Below, piece by piece: positions 34,866 to 43,161 of a DNA stretch of 64,000 nt. A program made the translations under genes and the position numbers. Source of the DNA: RH-AL1 sp965198495 (GTDB taxonomy: Bacteria; Pseudomonadota; Alphaproteobacteria; Rhizobiales; Beijerinckiaceae); the NCBI GenBank assembly GCA_965198495.1, contig CBDAPL010000001.1, positions 992,001-1,056,000 of the forward strand, in the 5' to 3' direction. The first letter of the stretch is position 1; each line of letters starts with the position of its first letter. The notes under the pieces are model-generated. The model saw only the letters and a list, made by a program, of their open reading frames with translations, was not told where the DNA came from and ran no database searches.

Positions 34866-35789
34866 ATGCGTCGCACCGTCGTCACGAAATGTTTGTCTCT
34901 CTTCGTCGTCGCGCTCGCGCTCGTCACCGACGCGCGAGGAGCTCGAGCCGACGACGCCGGTTCGGGTCCAAACCCGACGCCTACGAAGGTCACCGATAAG
35001 AGCCAGTACTCCTTGTTCAACCCGACGCCGGATGTAGATCTCCGCGCCTTCGCGTCGGACAGGCCACCCAAGATCAACACGCCCTTCACGGTGGATGCCG
35101 GACGTTTTCAGATCGAGAGCGACCTCGCGAACTATGCCGAGACGCGCGACCAGGGCCTGACGACCAAGACGTTCCAGACGCTCGACCCGGTTCTCAAGCT
35201 GGGCGTTCTGAACAACGTCGATGTCGAGATGGCGCTCAACGGCTATCAGGACGTTCGCGAATCGATGGCCGGGATGACCGGACCTGCCGTGCATTCCACC
35301 GGTTTCGGCGATGTGTTCTTCCGCACCAAAATCAACCTGATCGGCAACGACGGCGGCGACTTCGTTTTCGCTGTCGTTCCCTACGTCAAGATCCCGAGCT
35401 CCTCCCCGGCATCGCTGGCGCTCGGCAACGGCGTCGTCGAAGCGGGCGGCTACGCCATCCTGCAGACATCCCTGCCGCAAGACTTCACGCTGGTCTTCCA
35501 AACGGAGGGTGACGCGCTGAAGGGCGGCGCCGATAGCCAGCGCCACGCGAACTTCGTGAACATCGCCCAGCTCAACCACCCCGTGCCCGGCATCAAGGAC
35601 CTGACCGCCTACGCCGAGATTTTCACCTCGATCAGCACGGACCGTTTCACAGCCGATCAGTACACCGCCGATTTCGCGCTCGCCTACATGGTCGACCCGG
35701 TCACGCAGCTCGACGTCGGCATCGACACCGGCCTGAACAGAGCCGCCCCCGCCTTCCAGGTCTTCAGCGGCATCTCGCATCGGTTTTGA
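34866..35789 (+). CDS. Outer-membrane transporter-like protein (Phenol_MetA_deg type)
   Basis: 307 residues with a Sec signal peptide (first about 28 residues, ending GARADD) and a mature part rich in alternating beta strands, ending in Phe (SGISHRF) as expected for a Bam-inserted beta-barrel. Blocks such as TPDVDLRAFASDRPPKINTP, VDAGRFQIESDLANY and GFGDVFFRTKINLIGN resemble the 'transporter' family PF13557. Probably a hydrophobic-compound channel; substrate unknown. Single gene. Confidence 0.8.
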   Translation: MRRTVVTKCLSLFVVALALVTDARGARADDAGSGPNPTPTKVTDKSQYSLFNPTPDVDLRAFASDRPPKINTPFTVDAGRFQIESDLANYAETRDQGLTTKTFQTLDPVLKLGVLNNVDVEMALNGYQDVRESMAGMTGPAVHSTGFGDVFFRTKINLIGNDGGDFVFAVVPYVKIPSSSPASLALGNGVVEAGGYAILQTSLPQDFTLVFQTEGDALKGGADSQRHANFVNIAQLNHPVPGIKDLTAYAEIFTSISTDRFTADQYTADFALAYMVDPVTQLDVGIDTGLNRAAPAFQVFSGISHRF

Positions 35790-35839
35790 CGCGAGGTTGC
35801 GCTCTCGATCTCGGCGGCCACAGCATGATCGCCGGCCGC

Positions 35840-38425
35840 CTAACCCATCGCCTCGCGCACCAACTCCGCCTCCGCCTCGGCGAGGATCGCGTCGCGCGCC
35901 TCGCCGTCGATCTTCTCCTTGCCGGCTTCGAGCATGATCGGCACCGCCAGCGGCGAGATCTTCGGCAGATCCTTGTGCAGGATGCGACCCTCGATGCGTG
36001 TCAGCATCGACGCCAGGCGCACCAGGTCCAGAAGACCCGTCGAGGCGTCGAGGCGGGCGGCCTGCAGCAGGATGTGGTCGGGTTCGTGGCGGCGCAGCAC
36101 GTCGTAGATGAGATCGGTCGAAATGGTGACCTGCCGGGCGTTCTTCTCCTTGCCGATGAAATTGCGCTCGATCAAGCCCGACACGATGGCGTTCTGGCGG
36201 AACGTGCGCTTCATCAGCGCCGATTCCTGCAGCCAGTCCTCGAGATCGTCGCCGAGCATGTCCTTCGAGAACAGATCGTCGATCGAGACCAAACCTTTCG
36301 TGGCGCGCGAGCCGATGTCGGTCTTGGCCCACACCGCCATCGCGTAATCATTGGCGACAAAACCGAGCGGCTTGAGGTAGGCGCGCTCCATTCGGCGCGT
36401 CAGCAGCATGCCAAGCGTCTGATGGGCGAGGCGGCCCTCGAAAGGATAGCAGACGAGATAGTGCCGGCCGCCGCGCGGGAACGTCTCCACCAGCAGATCG
36501 CCCTGCGGCGGCAGCGCGGAGAGCTCGCGCTGCAGCTCCAGCCATTCGGCGACCTGCATCGGCATGTCGCCCCAGTGATCGGGCTCCGCCAGCAGCTTGC
36601 GCACACCCTCGGCGAGGTAGGTCGACAGCGGGAACTTGCCGCCGGCGTAACTCGGCACGCGAGGCGTGTCCGAGCGCGAACGCGACACCAGCGCCTCGTT
36701 CTCGACGATGCCCTGCAGCGCGAGGATCTCGCCGCCGAACAGGAACGTGTCGCCGGGCACCAGGCTCTCGAGGAAACCCTCTTCCAGCTCGCCCAGCACG
36801 CGGCCGCCCGAACGCAGCGGCCCGGTGTAAACGCCGCTCTCGTTGGCCGAAGCCTTGTTTGGAGAGGCCTTCCCGCGCACGAGCCGCACCTTCAGCGTCG
36901 TCGCCTCGACGATCGTGCCGACGTTCATGCGATAGGTCTGCGCCACGCGGCCGTTGGCGATGCGCCACGCGCCCTCGCGCCCATCCTTGCCGACGACCTG
37001 CTTGATCTTGGCGAAGCGCTCATAGCTCTGCAGCGCGTAGCCGCCGTGCGCGACGAAGGCGAGCGCGCGATCGAACGTGTCGCGATCGACCCCGGCATAG
37101 GGTTCGGCGGAGACGATTTCGGCGTAAAGGTCGTCGGCGTGGAACGGTCCGGCGCAGGCCATGCCGAGGATGTGCTGGCACATGACATCGAGCGCGCCCG
37201 CGCGTGCCACCGCCGTGTCCTGCGCGCCGATGGCGTTGGCCTCTAGCGCGGCGCGGCATTCCAGAACCTCGAAGCGGTTCGAGGGCACCATCACCGCGCG
37301 CGAGGGCTCGTCGAGGCGATGGTTGGCGCGTCCGATGCGCTGGGTGAGCCTCGACGCACCCTTTGGCGCGCCGATGTTGACGACGAGGTCGACATCGCCC
37401 CAGTCGATGCCGAGATCGAGCGTCGAGGTGCAAACCACCGCCTTGATCTTGCCCGCCGCCATCGCCTCCTCGACTCTGCGGCGCTGGCCGGCGTCGAGCG
37501 AGCCGTGGTGCAACGCGATCGGCAGGCTGTCGTCGTTGATGCGCCACAGGGCCTGAAAGATGAATTCGGCCTGGCTGCGCGTGTTGACGAAAATCAGCGT
37601 CATGCCGGCGCGGCGGATCATGGCGTAGACCTCGGCCAGCGCGTGGCGGGCGGAATGGCCGGACCACGGCATGCGCTGTTCGCTATCGAGAATGGTGAGG
37701 TCGGCCTTGGCGCCGGGCGGCGCGACGATGAGTGCCGCCTCGCAAATCTCGCCGTCTTGCGGGTTCTGCCCGACGAGCCAGCGCCGCAGCTCGCCGGGGT
37801 CGCGCACCGTGGCCGAAAGGCCGGTGGCGCGCATCATCGGCGCGATGGCGCGCAGCCGGGCAAGATCGAGCGCGAGCAGGTCGCCGCGCTTGGAGGCGAC
37901 AATCGCGTGCAGCTCGTCGAATATCACCCGGCGCAGGTCGGCGAAGAGGTGATGCGAGTCCGGGCTCGCCAACAGCAGCGCGAGCTGCTCGGGCGTGGTG
38001 AGCAGGATGTCGGGCGGGTTGACGCGCTGGCGCTTGCGCTTCGACACCGACGTATCGCCGGTGCGCGTCTCGATGCGCACGCCGAGCTTGAGATCGGCGA
38101 TCGGGCGGCCGAGGTTGCGCTCGACGTCGACGGCGAGCGCCTTGAGCGGCGAGATGTAGAGCGTGTGGAGGCGCGAGTGCGCCCGGTTGCTGCGGCCCGG
38201 CCGCGCCAGGTCGATCAGCGTGGGCAGGAAGCCGGCGAGCGTCTTGCCGGCGCCGGTCGGCGCGATCAGCAGCGCGTTCTCCTCGCGCTCGGCGGCGGTG
38301 ATCAGATCAAGCTGGTGCTGGCGCGGCGCCCAGCCCCGCCCCACGAACCAAGCCTCGAATCGTTCCGGCAGCAGCGGCGAGGCTGCCTCGATCTTTGCGG
38401 TGCGACGGGCGAGGGCTGTGGGCAC
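35840..38425 (-). CDS. Ligase-associated DEXH-box helicase (Lhr-like)
   Basis: 861 residues if started at the GTG at 38425. Superfamily 2 helicase with Walker A APTGAGKTLAG, DELH in VIFDELHAIV, motif III TGLSATVRD, and QRIGRANH, followed by the Lhr winged-helix and C-terminal modules. It matches the DNA-ligase-associated helicase that works with an ATP-dependent ligase, a beta-lactamase-fold exonuclease and PdeM in DNA repair. PdeM is encoded nearby (39370) but on the other strand; ligase and exonuclease are not in the window. The frame is open to 38536; the first 37 codons look non-conserved. Confidence 0.9.
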   Translation of the reverse strand: MPTALARRTAKIEAASPLLPERFEAWFVGRGWAPRQHQLDLITAAEREENALLIAPTGAGKTLAGFLPTLIDLARPGRSNRAHSRLHTLYISPLKALAVDVERNLGRPIADLKLGVRIETRTGDTSVSKRKRQRVNPPDILLTTPEQLALLLASPDSHHLFADLRRVIFDELHAIVASKRGDLLALDLARLRAIAPMMRATGLSATVRDPGELRRWLVGQNPQDGEICEAALIVAPPGAKADLTILDSEQRMPWSGHSARHALAEVYAMIRRAGMTLIFVNTRSQAEFIFQALWRINDDSLPIALHHGSLDAGQRRRVEEAMAAGKIKAVVCTSTLDLGIDWGDVDLVVNIGAPKGASRLTQRIGRANHRLDEPSRAVMVPSNRFEVLECRAALEANAIGAQDTAVARAGALDVMCQHILGMACAGPFHADDLYAEIVSAEPYAGVDRDTFDRALAFVAHGGYALQSYERFAKIKQVVGKDGREGAWRIANGRVAQTYRMNVGTIVEATTLKVRLVRGKASPNKASANESGVYTGPLRSGGRVLGELEEGFLESLVPGDTFLFGGEILALQGIVENEALVSRSRSDTPRVPSYAGGKFPLSTYLAEGVRKLLAEPDHWGDMPMQVAEWLELQRELSALPPQGDLLVETFPRGGRHYLVCYPFEGRLAHQTLGMLLTRRMERAYLKPLGFVANDYAMAVWAKTDIGSRATKGLVSIDDLFSKDMLGDDLEDWLQESALMKRTFRQNAIVSGLIERNFIGKEKNARQVTISTDLIYDVLRRHEPDHILLQAARLDASTGLLDLVRLASMLTRIEGRILHKDLPKISPLAVPIMLEAGKEKIDGEARDAILAEAEAELVREAMG

Positions 38426-38573
38426 GACTTTAGTGTAGGCACAGCGAGGCCGATGGACCAGAGTGCCGCCGTAAGGACGAAGCGGCGGCACGCCAAGCCG
38501 CTTTCGGCCCCGCGAACGATGTCGCAAATCCGGCACGGACCGCGCTTAAAGGTCTTGCGGATACGCAAAACGG

Positions 38574-39268
38574 ATGCTCGCCATGGATCAATCGCCCGAT
38601 CTGCAACAGGTCGCCTATTTCATGTGGGAGGCGGATGGCTGTCCCCAAGATTGCGGCGACCGCTACTGGCGCAAGGCCTTGGCGCACGATGCCGATCGAC
38701 GCGGTCGAGAGGCCGCCGCTCTCCCCTCGGTCGCGGCGCCGAGCACGGACGCGCCTTCGGCTGGCGTGTCCGACGACGTCATGGCCGGCGCCGAATCCCG
38801 GGCTCCCCACGAGCCGGTGGCCGCGCCTTCGCCGATGATGGCGCACGAGCCGACCAAGTCGCATGAGCCGACCACGAGCCGACCAAGTCGCATGAGCCGA
38901 CGAGCACGCACGAGGCAAACGACGCCGTCGAATCGATGGCCGATCATGATCCGTCCCTCAAAGCCGCCTCCTTGAGCGACACCGAGCGCGGGCAGGAGGC
39001 GCGTCGAGTTGCCGACCTCGCGCCGCAGCCGCAGGCCCGATCTCAAGCAGCCGCGTCGACCGGTCCGCACTCGCAGCCCTTGGACGCGACGTTCGGATGG
39101 TTGGAGCTGGCACGGGCTCAGGTGGCGTGTGCCGTTTCCGGCATGGAGCGGCTGGCGGAATGTCAATCGCCAAGCGAGGTCGCGGTGAGCCAGGGCGCGC
39201 TGCTGTGCCAGAGCATTCAGCTCGTGATCGACCACGGCCTGCGCCTGGTTGATCGCGCGAAGGGTTGA
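38574..39268 (+). pseudogene. DUF2934 / phasin-like gene split by a 29-bp duplication
   Basis: The first frame (38574-38975) starts with a DUF2934 motif (QVAYFMWEADGCPQDCGDRY, then WRKAL) and runs into HEPTKSHEPT, after which it degenerates. The second frame (to 39268) reads HEPTKSHEPTSTHEANDAVE, then a phasin-like helix (TFGWLELARAQVACAVSGME, then LAECQSPSEVAVSQGALL). A perfect 29-bp tandem duplication (38844-38901) moves the frame by one; removing one copy gives a single 221-residue protein. So the gene is disrupted or phase-variable. Predicted original role: polyhydroxyalkanoate granule or stress-associated protein. Confidence 0.75.
38844..38901. repeat. Perfect 29-bp tandem duplication
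   Basis: Two identical 29-base copies, 38844-38872 and 38873-38901, each starting CACGAGCCGACC. Because 29 is not a multiple of three, the duplication switches the reading frame of the surrounding gene. Confidence 0.95.
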
Positions 39269-39369
39269 TCGCCGCCGTGGACGTGAAGTGGTCGCTTGGC
39301 CGTGCTGTGGCAAAGCGACTCGCGGCACCCGCGTGCCACTGACGATCGAATCTGCTTTAAGACCTGGCG

Positions 39370-40119
39370 ATGAACGCGCCTGCGCTGAAGCTCGAACCTC
39401 GCGAGAAGATCCTCCGCCTGCACGGTTCGGCCTTCGTCGCCGACCCGTCCGGGGCGCTCTATTGGCCCGACGAGCACACGCTGATCGTGGCCGACCTGCA
39501 CCTGGAGAAAGGCTCGTCCTATGCCGCCCGCCGCGTGTTCCTGCCGCCCTACGACACGTCGGCGACTCTGGCGCGGCTCGCTGCCGTTGTAGGGCGCCTG
39601 AAGCCAAAGAGGGTTGTGACGCTGGGCGACAGCTTTCACGATCGCGCCGCCGCCGCCCGCCTGCTGCCGCACGACGTGCAGGCGTTGCGGGCAATGCAGG
39701 TCGGTCGTGAATGGCTGTGGATCGCAGGTAACCACGATCCGGCGCCGCCGGAGCTTCTCAACGGTCATCTTCTCGAGGGAGACCATGCCACCCATCTCGC
39801 GGCCGGCCACATCTGCCTGCGCCACGAGCCGTCGGTAGCCCCGTGCGACGGCGAGATCGCCGGCCACCTTCATCCCATCGCCATCGTTGGCGGGAAGAGT
39901 GGGGCTGTACGCCGCCGCTGCTTCGTGGCGGACGGCCTGCGCTGCATCATGCCGGCCTTCGGTGCCTACGCCGGCGGCCTCAATTTCCTCGACATGGCTT
40001 TTGCGACGCTGTTGGGGCCTGGCGAGCACCACGCCCACGTGCTCGGGCGCGACGCCGTCTACACCGTCGCCAGGCATCAATGCCTCGTCGAGAAGACCAG
40101 CCTGGAACTTTGGCGCTGA
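39370..40119 (+). CDS. pdeM: Ligase-associated endonuclease PdeM
   Basis: 249-residue calcineurin-like phosphoesterase acting as a nuclease in DNA repair. Metal-site motifs in order: DLHLEKG (Asp42, His44), GDSFHD (Asp87), GNHD (120-123) and GHLHP (165-169). The DLHLEKG start, followed by YAARRVFLPPYDT, identifies PdeM among metallophosphoesterases. It belongs with the DEXH helicase encoded about 1 kb away on the other strand; the usual side-by-side order is interrupted here by the disrupted DUF2934 gene. Confidence 0.92.
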   Translation: MNAPALKLEPREKILRLHGSAFVADPSGALYWPDEHTLIVADLHLEKGSSYAARRVFLPPYDTSATLARLAAVVGRLKPKRVVTLGDSFHDRAAAARLLPHDVQALRAMQVGREWLWIAGNHDPAPPELLNGHLLEGDHATHLAAGHICLRHEPSVAPCDGEIAGHLHPIAIVGGKSGAVRRRCFVADGLRCIMPAFGAYAGGLNFLDMAFATLLGPGEHHAHVLGRDAVYTVARHQCLVEKTSLELWR

Positions 40120-40203
40120 CGCTTCCGTCGTTCGGCGCGTTGACTCGCGGCGATGTCCCGACCGACATCATCCGCACATGTTCAGCGATGTGGAGGACTT
40201 CGA

Positions 40204-40587
40204 ATGCTACGGTTCCGTCTCCGAGGTATGATGGTGGCGGTGGTCGCGACCTGCGCCCTCACCGCTCCGGCGCTTGCCGGCGACGCGCAAGGCGTCTGGC
40301 AGCGCTCGGACGGCGCAGCCCGCATCCAGTTCTCGCCGTGCGGGGGCGGTCTTTGCGGCACGATCGTCTGGCTGAAGCATCCCGAAGGTCCGGGCAAGGT
40401 CGGCGAGCAGGTCTTCTTCGGCATGGCGCAGGCGGGACCCAACAAATGGACCGGGTCGGCCTTCAACCCGGAGGACGGCAAGACCTATGACGGCTCGATG
40501 ACCGTCTCCGGGCGCCACCTCACCACGCAGGGCTGCGCGCTCGGCGGCTTGATCTGCAAGACGAGCAACTGGAACAGGTACGGCTGA
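40204..40587 (+). CDS. DUF2147 exported protein
   Basis: 127 residues: Sec signal peptide (about 1-26, ending APALAGD) and the DUF2147 core GVWQRSDGAARIQFSPCGGG, LCGTIVWLK, GSAFNPEDGKTYDGSMTV and LTTQGCALGGLICKTSNWNR. Four Cys suggest disulfides in the periplasm. Probably a small lipocalin-like beta barrel; function unknown. GGAGG lies 8-12 bases before the ATG. Confidence 0.9.
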   Translation: MLRFRLRGMMVAVVATCALTAPALAGDAQGVWQRSDGAARIQFSPCGGGLCGTIVWLKHPEGPGKVGEQVFFGMAQAGPNKWTGSAFNPEDGKTYDGSMTVSGRHLTTQGCALGGLICKTSNWNRYG

Positions 40588-40687
40588 GGCGCGGCGCTCC
40601 ATTGCCGTAATTTCATCGTCGGCGTTCGCTGCTTTCGCGGCGGCGCACGCCATTTCGTCTCGTAGGCCCGATCCCATGGAGACGACG

Positions 40688-41095
40688 ATGCGCCGCGAAC
40701 TGATCCTGACGTCCACCCTTATCGCCGCGAGCCTTGCGGCCCCGCCGCTCGCGCAGGCGCGGTCAGGGGCGGACGCGCTGGCGGCACTGCGCGGCAACGC
40801 GCGCCCGGTCGTCGTCCTTTCCGATTCGCGCGACGACCCGCGCGTCGCCAAACAGATCGCCGCGCTCGATCGTACCAAGCCGGAACTCGACGACCGCAAC
40901 ATCAAGGTCCTGCGCGACTCCGAGCCGGGCAGCCGGCTGCGCACGAGTCTCGGCGTCAAGCGACACGGCTTCGCCGTCGTGCTCGTCGGCAAGGACGGCG
41001 GCGTCAAGAAGGTCTGGCGCGATCCCGTGAACCCGAGGGAGATTTTCACGATCATCGACCAGATGCCGATGCGGCGCCGGGAGATGCGCGGCTGA
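40688..41095 (+). CDS. DUF4174 exported protein
   Basis: 135 residues with a Sec signal (MRRELILTSTLIAASLAAPP, then AQA) and a thioredoxin-like fold of the DUF4174 family: RPVVVLSDSRDDPRVAKQIA, RNIKVLRDSE, GFAVVLVGKDGGVKKVW and REIFTIIDQMPMRRREMR. No CxxC, so it is not a redox thioredoxin. Start chosen at 40688 because GGAG lies 9 bases upstream; 40676 is in frame too. Confidence 0.87.
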   Translation: MRRELILTSTLIAASLAAPPLAQARSGADALAALRGNARPVVVLSDSRDDPRVAKQIAALDRTKPELDDRNIKVLRDSEPGSRLRTSLGVKRHGFAVVLVGKDGGVKKVWRDPVNPREIFTIIDQMPMRRREMRG

Positions 41096-41165
41096 GAGCA
41101 ACCTTTGACGGCTCGCCCCGTCCGTGTTTTCCCAGCGTCATGACGCCGGTGCCAAGGGTGATGCG

Positions 41166-41951
41166 ATGACGAACACGCGATCGGGCCGTCGGGCCGTGCT
41201 CGCCGGCCTGTTGATCCTGGGGTCTTCTGGCGCGCAAGCGGACGATACCGGCAAGGTGCCGCTCGTCTTCGCCGCCGCCAGCATGAAGACCGCGCTCGAC
41301 GCGATCGACAACGCCTGGACGAAGAAGACCGGCAAGACCGCCGTCGTCGCGTACGCCTCGTCCGGCGTCCTGGCGAAACAGATCGAGGGCGGTGCGCCCG
41401 CGGATCTTTTCATCTCGGCCGACGAAAAGTGGATGGACGTTCTCGAGAAGGCCGGCGCGCTCAAGCCCGGCACGCGCGAGAACCTCGTCGGCAACCGCCT
41501 CGTCCTGATCGCGCCGATCGGCGAGACCGCCGATCTCAAGATCGGCAAGGGCTTCGATCTCGCCAAGGCGCTCGGCGACGGCAAGCTCGCGGTCTGCACG
41601 GTCAGCTCGTGCCCCGCCGGCATCTACGGCAAGCAGGCGCTGACGAGCCTCGGCGTCTGGGACTCGATCGTCCCGCAGCTCGCCCAGGCCGAGAACGTAC
41701 GCGCGGCCCTGCTTCTGGTCGCGCGCGGCGAGGCCAGGTTCGGCATCGTCTACGCGACCGATGCCAAGGCCGAGCCGAAGGTGCGCGTCGTCGACACCTT
41801 CCCCGAGGAGTCCCACGTGCCGATCGTCTATCCGATCGCCGTGACGAAGGACGCCAAGAGCCCGGACGCGGCGTCGCTGGAAGCCTTCATGCACACGCCC
41901 GAGGCGACGAAGATCCTGCGGGATCAAGGGTTTACGATCTTGGCGAAGTAG
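41166..41951 (+). CDS. modA: Molybdate ABC transporter substrate-binding protein
   Basis: 261-residue periplasmic binding protein. Signal peptide in the first 26 or so residues; then VFAAASMKTALDAI with the oxyanion-binding Ser/Ala stretch, ASSGVLAKQIEGGAPADLFIS, and FGIVYATDAK with the conserved Tyr region. The AAGGGTG ribosome-binding site is 6 bases upstream of the ATG. Its partners modB and modC lie at 47424 and 48116, separated from it by a pilus operon on the other strand. Confidence 0.95.
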   Translation: MTNTRSGRRAVLAGLLILGSSGAQADDTGKVPLVFAAASMKTALDAIDNAWTKKTGKTAVVAYASSGVLAKQIEGGAPADLFISADEKWMDVLEKAGALKPGTRENLVGNRLVLIAPIGETADLKIGKGFDLAKALGDGKLAVCTVSSCPAGIYGKQALTSLGVWDSIVPQLAQAENVRAALLLVARGEARFGIVYATDAKAEPKVRVVDTFPEESHVPIVYPIAVTKDAKSPDAASLEAFMHTPEATKILRDQGFTILAK

Positions 41952-42234
41952 CGACCCGGGCCGCTCGCCTCCTGGCCGACAGCTACGGTGAAAAAAAGCA
42001 CGTCACGTTACATTTCAGCGTCATAAGCGTCATAGCGTCATAAGCGTCATGGTTTGTGAGGGTCGGGCGATAGGAGCCACTATCCTCTCTTTCGCTTGCT
42101 TGCACTTTGACCTTGTGCCGCTTTGACTTGGTAGGAATACCTTAAAACGGAGGTTAATGGAACGCAAGATTAGCCGGTTGCCAGGATCGCAAGCATGTTC
42201 AAGGCTCTTCACGCTGTCGGCCGTTGGCGTTTCC
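41952..42234. other. Gap between modA and pilus operon
   Basis: Holds an A7 run at 41991-41997 and the short tandem repeat at 42017, and is AT-richer than the flanks. A good ribosome-binding site (GGAGG) stands before an ATG at 42157, but that frame runs antisense to the pilus gene and looks spurious. This is the left junction of the probable insertion. Confidence 0.4.
42017..42050. repeat. Four tandem AGCGTCAT units
   Basis: AGCGTCATA, AGCGTCAT, AGCGTCATA, AGCGTCAT in direct succession, alternately 9 and 8 bases long (two copies of a 17-base unit). Located at the left junction of the pilus island. Too short for CRISPR; a slippage product or binding site array. Confidence 0.75.
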
Positions 42235-43161
42235 CTAATAAGTCACACTCACGACGATCGTGTCGCTGTAGGTTCCGATTCCCGGTGTCGCCTGGACGGG
42301 TACGCGGCCGTAGACGGGGATCATCTGGCTGCTCGAGGTGCCGGTGCCGGCGAGTGTCGCCGAGGCTTGAGTGCCCCACGGGACCGATCGGGCGTTGTTC
42401 TGGTAGAGGCCGTAGGTGATCGATTGGGATCCCATCATCATCTTGCGCGCCGTCGGATCGGTCGCACCGGACAAACCGCCGTTGAGAGACACTGTGTAGC
42501 CGGTGCCTTGCGTGCACTGCAGGCTGAGAGCCGATTGACCGTCGACGATCGTCGTGAGGTCGCCCACGGCTCCGAAGTTGAGGTTGCTCGCCGACACGTT
42601 GCAGGACTTGAGCACCGTCGCGGTGGCCTGGAAAGAGAAGCTGGTCGAGCCGAAGAGAGAGCCTGACGTGCAGTTCGTCGTGCCGTAGGTCGCGGTGGCG
42701 GCCAGCGTCTGCGTGTAGCTGCCGGGTGGTACGGTCTGCTGCGAGCCGAACACTGTCGCTGGCACGTTGAGCGTATAAGTCTGACCGAGTTTCAGCGTCG
42801 ACAGCGGGACGGCGATCTGCGCGGTGTTCGACCACGAGGTGGTGAGCGGCGAAGGACCATAGATGTCGTAGGCCAGCGTCGTCGAGGGACCCTGCATCGA
42901 ACGCGCCGGCAGCGCGACGCAGACGTAGAGCGACCCCGACGACAACGTGACGCTCAGGCACGAGACGGACAAAGTCGCGTTGGTGCTCACAGACGCCATG
43001 GGCAGGACGTCTAGGCTACCGAAGGCGACCGTGCTGATGGAGACCGAGCAGGAGAGATTGACAGCCTGTGCTCGAGCCCGGCCGCCCTGAAGCCCGAGGG
43101 CGACGATCGCCAGGAGAAGCGTCGCCGCGAAATGGCAGTAGAGCCTGCGCGTCAAAGACAT
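42235..43161 (-). CDS. SCPU-domain pilus tip adhesin/minor pilin
   Basis: 308 residues, Sec signal peptide (ending GRARAQA), then two spore-coat-protein-U-type domains (about 33-165 and 175-308). Each starts with a Cys-containing strand (LSCSVSISTVAFG; KSCNVSASNLNFGAVGDL) and the chain ends TIVVSVTY, the usual donor-strand-like end. Two-domain SCPU proteins cap archaic (sigma) chaperone-usher pili and bind surfaces. Last gene of the operon; its start overlaps the usher by 10 bases. Confidence 0.87.
   Translation of the reverse strand: MSLTRRLYCHFAATLLLAIVALGLQGGRARAQAVNLSCSVSISTVAFGSLDVLPMASVSTNATLSVSCLSVTLSSGSLYVCVALPARSMQGPSTTLAYDIYGPSPLTTSWSNTAQIAVPLSTLKLGQTYTLNVPATVFGSQQTVPPGSYTQTLAATATYGTTNCTSGSLFGSTSFSFQATATVLKSCNVSASNLNFGAVGDLTTIVDGQSALSLQCTQGTGYTVSLNGGLSGATDPTARKMMMGSQSITYGLYQNNARSVPWGTQASATLAGTGTSSSQMIPVYGRVPVQATPGIGTYSDTIVVSVTY

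Noticed and set aside
35786..38866. Two long plus-strand ORFs (486 and 515 codons) over the helicase gene
   Set aside because: Antisense shadows of the helicase, Arg/Ala/Gln-rich, no recognisable domain.
41096..41165. ModE operator upstream of modA
   Set aside because: No ATAACG-type palindrome seen there or upstream of modB.
42017..42050. CRISPR array
   Set aside because: Units of 8-9 bases without spacers; no cas genes in the window.
42157..42666. Plus-strand ORF with a very good GGAGG ribosome-binding site
   Set aside because: Apart from its start it runs antisense through the SCPU adhesin gene and its translation looks random. Possibly the start of a gene cut by the island, but not supported.
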